From positions 1-64,000 of IMG/VR virus record IMGVR_UViG_3300048587_000705: a DNA stretch of 64,000 bases. One strand, written 5' to 3'. Of this stretch, positions 61,701 through 64,000 are shown one piece after another. This stretch comes from a virus. A program made the translations under genes and the position numbers. The first letter of the stretch is position 1, and the number at the start of each line of letters is the position of its first letter. The notes under the pieces were generated by a model that saw only the letters and a list, made by a program, of their open reading frames with translations, did no database searches and was not told where the DNA came from.

Positions 61701-64000
61701 TATATTCTTCTGATTTTCCCTCTGGGCAATTCTCCTCTCCCGCCGTAAACCTACTCGAAGAGCTATAATTTCTTTCATTATTATCGTAGTTTATATACTC
61801 GCTTGGATACTCTATGTGTATCGGTTGGTCATTATCATCATATCCAAAAGAAATATACAAGCTCTGTTCCCTATCTATGTTGTTTATGTGGGATATGTTT
61901 CCCTGTTTATCGGTTATGTTGTTTATACCGCTGTTTATCTTTCCTATCCCGGATATCCCTCTTAACCTTTGTTCGGGCTGGTGCTCGTTGAGCATGTAAT
62001 TGTAGTGTCCTACCCCTGTGTTGCGTGAGGCAAAATTATACGGTGTCCCAAGGTCCTTTATCGTTTTTAACCATTGTAGCCTATACTGCCCTACTTTTAC
62101 AAAAGCGTTCGCTATAACAGCTATCGCACGGAGTATGTACAGTATTATACCCGCCACGTTCAGGGAGACCACAAAGCCAAAGTCGAGTCGGAATACCTCC
62201 ATACTCTCCGTAAGGCCGAGCGCCACCTCTATCACACCCTCTATAACGGCTAGTTTTGTAGCGGTCTTTTTTGCGTCCTTGCCCAATATTACCCATTTGG
62301 GGTGATCCTTTACTTCGGTAATAGTGTTCGTTGAGTCGCCAAAAAGGTACCCTTCTATGTTCACCTCGGTGGGGTTAAGTTGTATGTTGCTGTATATGTC
62401 TGGTGACATAAACATAAACTTGTGGTTCTTTTCACTGTTAAAAGGATGTTCCAATGGGTCGTCACTGTTGTCCTTGAAATATTTGTTCTTTCCGAGGTCG
62501 TTAAATGGAAAATTGGAGTACTCTACATCTTTTCCTTTTTCTGTATATTTCATACTATCAAAGGCCACTCCTTTTGCCTGTATACTTTTGTTGCCGACCC
62601 TGTTACCGTACATTATCTCGTACCCCACTATGGAATCCCTTTGTGCTTGGGTTATCAAAGAATTGTTAACAGCTATATCCAAAAAAGAGTTTATAATATT
62701 CTCGTCTATGGTCATACCTATGGGGTACACTATCGAGTCGGTAAACGGTGCCATCTCTATAGGTGATATGAAAGGGGATACCGCTGAATCTGGATACTTA
62801 AAATGTCTTATCGGCTGACATATAAAATTTGAATCTTTTAAAGTGTATATTTCCGCAGTTCCTGTTGTGTATGTTTCCTCAAACTCGTCCACTATGCTCT
62901 CTGGAATGTCATCTGGCGTTATTATAAGTCCAGAAGAATCATACAGTTGTGTGTTGTCTGGATATGTCTCTATACTCTCCCAATAGGAAAACTTACCTGT
63001 CTCAAATGATTGTGGTGCACAGTCATTTGGTTGTGGCACTTCATACATACAGGTGGCAACATATTTTTGGCTCTTGTTAATCCCTATACTATCAAATGTC
63101 ACCCGTACCTCTGAAAACTCTATTGGGCGGGTAAAAATAGAAAAGCAGTCCCAAGGGGGTACTGTCATATAAATATCTGGTTCTATATCTCCAGAAAAAG
63201 AAACAGAATTATATATAGGTGCTTCAACCGAAACTAAAAAACTTTTTCTTGTAAGCGGTAGGTAATCAGGACTGAGTGTGTCTTCCGTATCAAATATTTG
63301 AAATATTCCATCATCTTTTTCAAATATATACGTTCTAATAGGTTCTCGTGAACTGCAATTGTCCCATATACTTACCCTCAAAGACGATTCCACTTTTAAA
63401 ACCGCTTGTATTTGCCGAACTATGTCCAATCTTCTGGCAAAAGTCTCTCCATTTTGTGGAACTTCATACCAAGGCTTTTTTGTAAGGGGTGTCATGTCAA
63501 ATACAAACCTTGGCTCATCTGGTTGTACAAATCCTTTGAACCATATTGCTCCCTTATGTAGCCCCGGATACCATCCATTGGCACTTGGCCCCAATACTAC
63601 AGTGCCATTTAAATCTCCTGTTAGATTTATTATCGTAATAGTAGATGACGATGATATAAATGTAAGTGTCTCCCCATCAGCCGTAACAGTGATATCAAGC
63701 GCGTCCAATGCAGCAGCGTGGTCAGTTACAAAATCTGTAGCTGTCTGTGTAAGCGACGTGTTGAAAGTAGAAAGGTAGTCTACGCCTCCTACATTGATGT
63801 TGGCCGTTCCAGATGTTCCTGTTAAGGTTACAGAATTACTTACCGTAAAAGTATAGCTTGTATCATAAAGGTCTGCCAGCACTATCTCATCCCCCTCTCC
63901 CGGCTCCGTTTCAGGTAAAGTGCCATATATCGCTAAATGATAAGCCTGTCCTACTATATCTTCATCAACTTTATGTACTATTTCTTCCGCGTAGTTACAC
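58729..64000 (-). CDS. Large tail-associated protein (muzzle/stabilisation-like), 5' end outside window
   Basis: The frame stays open to the window edge, so more than 1750 residues are visible and the true start is missing. Near the visible start is a beta-rich insert encoded at about 63600-63850, with ATDFVTDHAAALDALDITV, a small domain common in phage tail and fibre proteins. The bulk is beta-rich with many Tyr/Pro/Asn residues, one hydrophobic segment (about residues 560-580 of the visible part, LNVAGIILYILRAIAVIANAF) and SWTISFNFQTGKW near the C-terminal fifth. This layout resembles the large tail (muzzle or stabilisation) protein of crAss-like phages. Its last codon overlaps the ATG of the lysozyme gene. 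Confidence 0.65.
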   Translation of the reverse strand, partial: CNYAEEIVHKVDEDIVGQAYHLAIYGTLPETEPGEGDEIVLADLYDTSYTFTVSNSVTLTGTSGTANINVGGVDYLSTFNTSLTQTATDFVTDHAAALDALDITVTADGETLTFISSSSTITIINLTGDLNGTVVLGPSANGWYPGLHKGAIWFKGFVQPDEPRFVFDMTPLTKKPWYEVPQNGETFARRLDIVRQIQAVLKVESSLRVSIWDNCSSREPIRTYIFEKDDGIFQIFDTEDTLSPDYLPLTRKSFLVSVEAPIYNSVSFSGDIEPDIYMTVPPWDCFSIFTRPIEFSEVRVTFDSIGINKSQKYVATCMYEVPQPNDCAPQSFETGKFSYWESIETYPDNTQLYDSSGLIITPDDIPESIVDEFEETYTTGTAEIYTLKDSNFICQPIRHFKYPDSAVSPFISPIEMAPFTDSIVYPIGMTIDENIINSFLDIAVNNSLITQAQRDSIVGYEIMYGNRVGNKSIQAKGVAFDSMKYTEKGKDVEYSNFPFNDLGKNKYFKDNSDDPLEHPFNSEKNHKFMFMSPDIYSNIQLNPTEVNIEGYLFGDSTNTITEVKDHPKWVILGKDAKKTATKLAVIEGVIEVALGLTESMEVFRLDFGFVVSLNVAGIILYILRAIAVIANAFVKVGQYRLQWLKTIKDLGTPYNFASRNTGVGHYNYMLNEHQPEQRLRGISGIGKINSGINNITDKQGNISHINNIDREQSLYISFGYDDNDQPIHIEYPSEYINYDNNERNYSSSSRFTAGEENCPEGKSEEYIKNVASPYFSLKNYVPAQYGTIDSVVWLTTSYNGNLKSPNTTPRIFGGDVFISRFAEIRKIPFFLTTAMGQASLTPFDYEKYSNLGTRPTYYCDYEFGSDTNFGDILFPDLDSKYNFDCLRGQNGFYIKPPAKFYLYSHGIASYLVESEINCNNRYAKEGLLNSFYPQEQDYIRLTEQVDRPIRTPNTLFYNNAYSKNIESHPYTILPSTYDKDTYEKIAKGDGTIIASEPDNSEYGFTDPWLIYKPNNFFKFKSSNGGLVSLDTIESEQILARFEKAFTILNALENSERMTPESRVAGENRLLNQRPIDFNTTGLGYGGTQNRTIVSCEYGHIWVDAERGQVFLLPPGGNGLQEISKSAGNQPTNMKRWFKEHLPFKIKKNNQIGNPEDIDTDNAYKGIGIAMGWDSKYERLFLTKRDYKLIDKNIELCYRDGKFYNVSDEIITPLVSQYEGEGWTYESIEKCRIKFIKEGVLPSTTNIYTFFDVTSMGIGDVEAASGALTDWFTSYQEDNPSFDGNLYILPILTEAYLTLHILLRRGSSSLVGNNPDRPGDNYMAFAILPPNFSLGNDDPNPLWTPEDSAVQLCFVDEVQPDYHNSIPNDFLGQPTNKFKDDYLMYKVGLQEFTFLKNILYPIPKGGPTDNLVLQGIAAIEGKILTPTELAEFDPQVDVTAILSENPYFNAVMPDSSIYTPLNALGWKGVYNKKSPASSVFTSETFGQELTNIIRAGSSGEQEALFVDLPEVLLTDTNYFKDVSWTISFNFQTGKWASYFDFKPNYYLAQNNYFQSGVNYSTNDDSSEEGLWSHLLTNRSFQVFYGKAYDWEIEVPIQNKGSKRFLEYTSYIMESLRYHNDYDYSETQEVGFDEMYIYNNTNISGNLVLDKQKSLSQISKYPITEGNQQRILQVNDEGVWNVNYFYNRTKDQNNNVPLFTYDENEIQKHINQQAVSFYGKRTLERLRGMEFLINFKSKDTRHKKMFRLGFTKENLYLE

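Noticed and set aside
1-64000. CRISPR arrays, tRNA genes, rRNA genes
   Set aside because: I saw no regularly spaced direct repeats and no cloverleaf-like segment with a plausible anticodon arm in the intergenic gaps; nearly all sequence is coding.

Overview
This window reads as part of the genome of a large lytic-type double-stranded DNA phage that infects a Bacteroidota host. Almost every gene lies on the minus strand. Genes are tightly packed with start-stop overlaps, and one large block of virion genes sits beside a block of replication, nucleotide and many tiny hypothetical genes. The Bacteroidota assignment rests on: promoters of the form TTG-N20-TAnnTTTG; A-rich leaders instead of Shine-Dalgarno sequences; and many proteins resembling families I know from Bacteroides and Flavobacterium phages. 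The set of very large neighbouring virion proteins resembles the cargo and tail gene block of crAss-like phages (Crassvirales). That placement is from memory, and no capsid, portal, terminase or phage RNA polymerase gene lies inside the window to prove it.

Layout. Positions 1-470 carry the end of a plus-strand gene and a small lipoprotein gene, followed by a lone plus-strand TnpB (481-1656). From about 1.7 to 9.1 kb, on the minus strand, lies a cluster of nucleic-acid end-processing enzymes: two metallophosphoesterases, a frameshifted polynucleotide-kinase-like gene, an intact and a truncated nucleotidyltransferase, and a decayed GIY-YIG endonuclease. Positions 9.2-17.7 kb hold the replication core (family A DNA polymerase, prim-pol primase, DnaB-like helicase) among small hypothetical genes. 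Positions 17.7-25.5 kb hold small membrane proteins, an IS200/IS605-type non-autonomous element, ThyX, an adenine methyltransferase, a membrane-anchored cell-wall hydrolase, a HicB-like protein and a B12-dependent ribonucleotide reductase. Positions 25.7-34.5 kb hold a PD-(D/E)XK nuclease, a 3'-5' exonuclease, an HNH homing endonuclease, a complete tnpB transposon and more small genes. A terminator/promoter junction near 34.5 kb separates this from the virion block. Positions 34.6-64 kb (running off the right edge) encode proteins of 1938, 109, 1516, 1782, 956, 991 and 735 residues plus a partial tail protein of more than 1750. These include a tail lysozyme, several zinc-metalloprotease-like motifs, an ADP-ribosyltransferase-like domain and a GNAT-like domain, as expected for proteins packed in the virion and delivered to the host.

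How the parts fit: RNR and ThyX make deoxynucleotides. The primase, helicase, polymerase and two nucleases replicate and process DNA. The 1.8-7.6 kb cassette may heal nucleic-acid ends. The right-hand block builds the tail and the ejected cargo.

The most notable observations are: an in-frame amber codon splitting one conserved small gene; a TA-repeat frameshift in the kinase; a pseudoknot-capable leader RNA before the B12-dependent RNR; a TnpB-less transposon relic with guide-RNA-like sequence; a zincin-ART-zincin-GNAT polyvalent protein; and recurring Q-x-G-G motifs with base-composition jumps that mark modular assembly of the cargo proteins.
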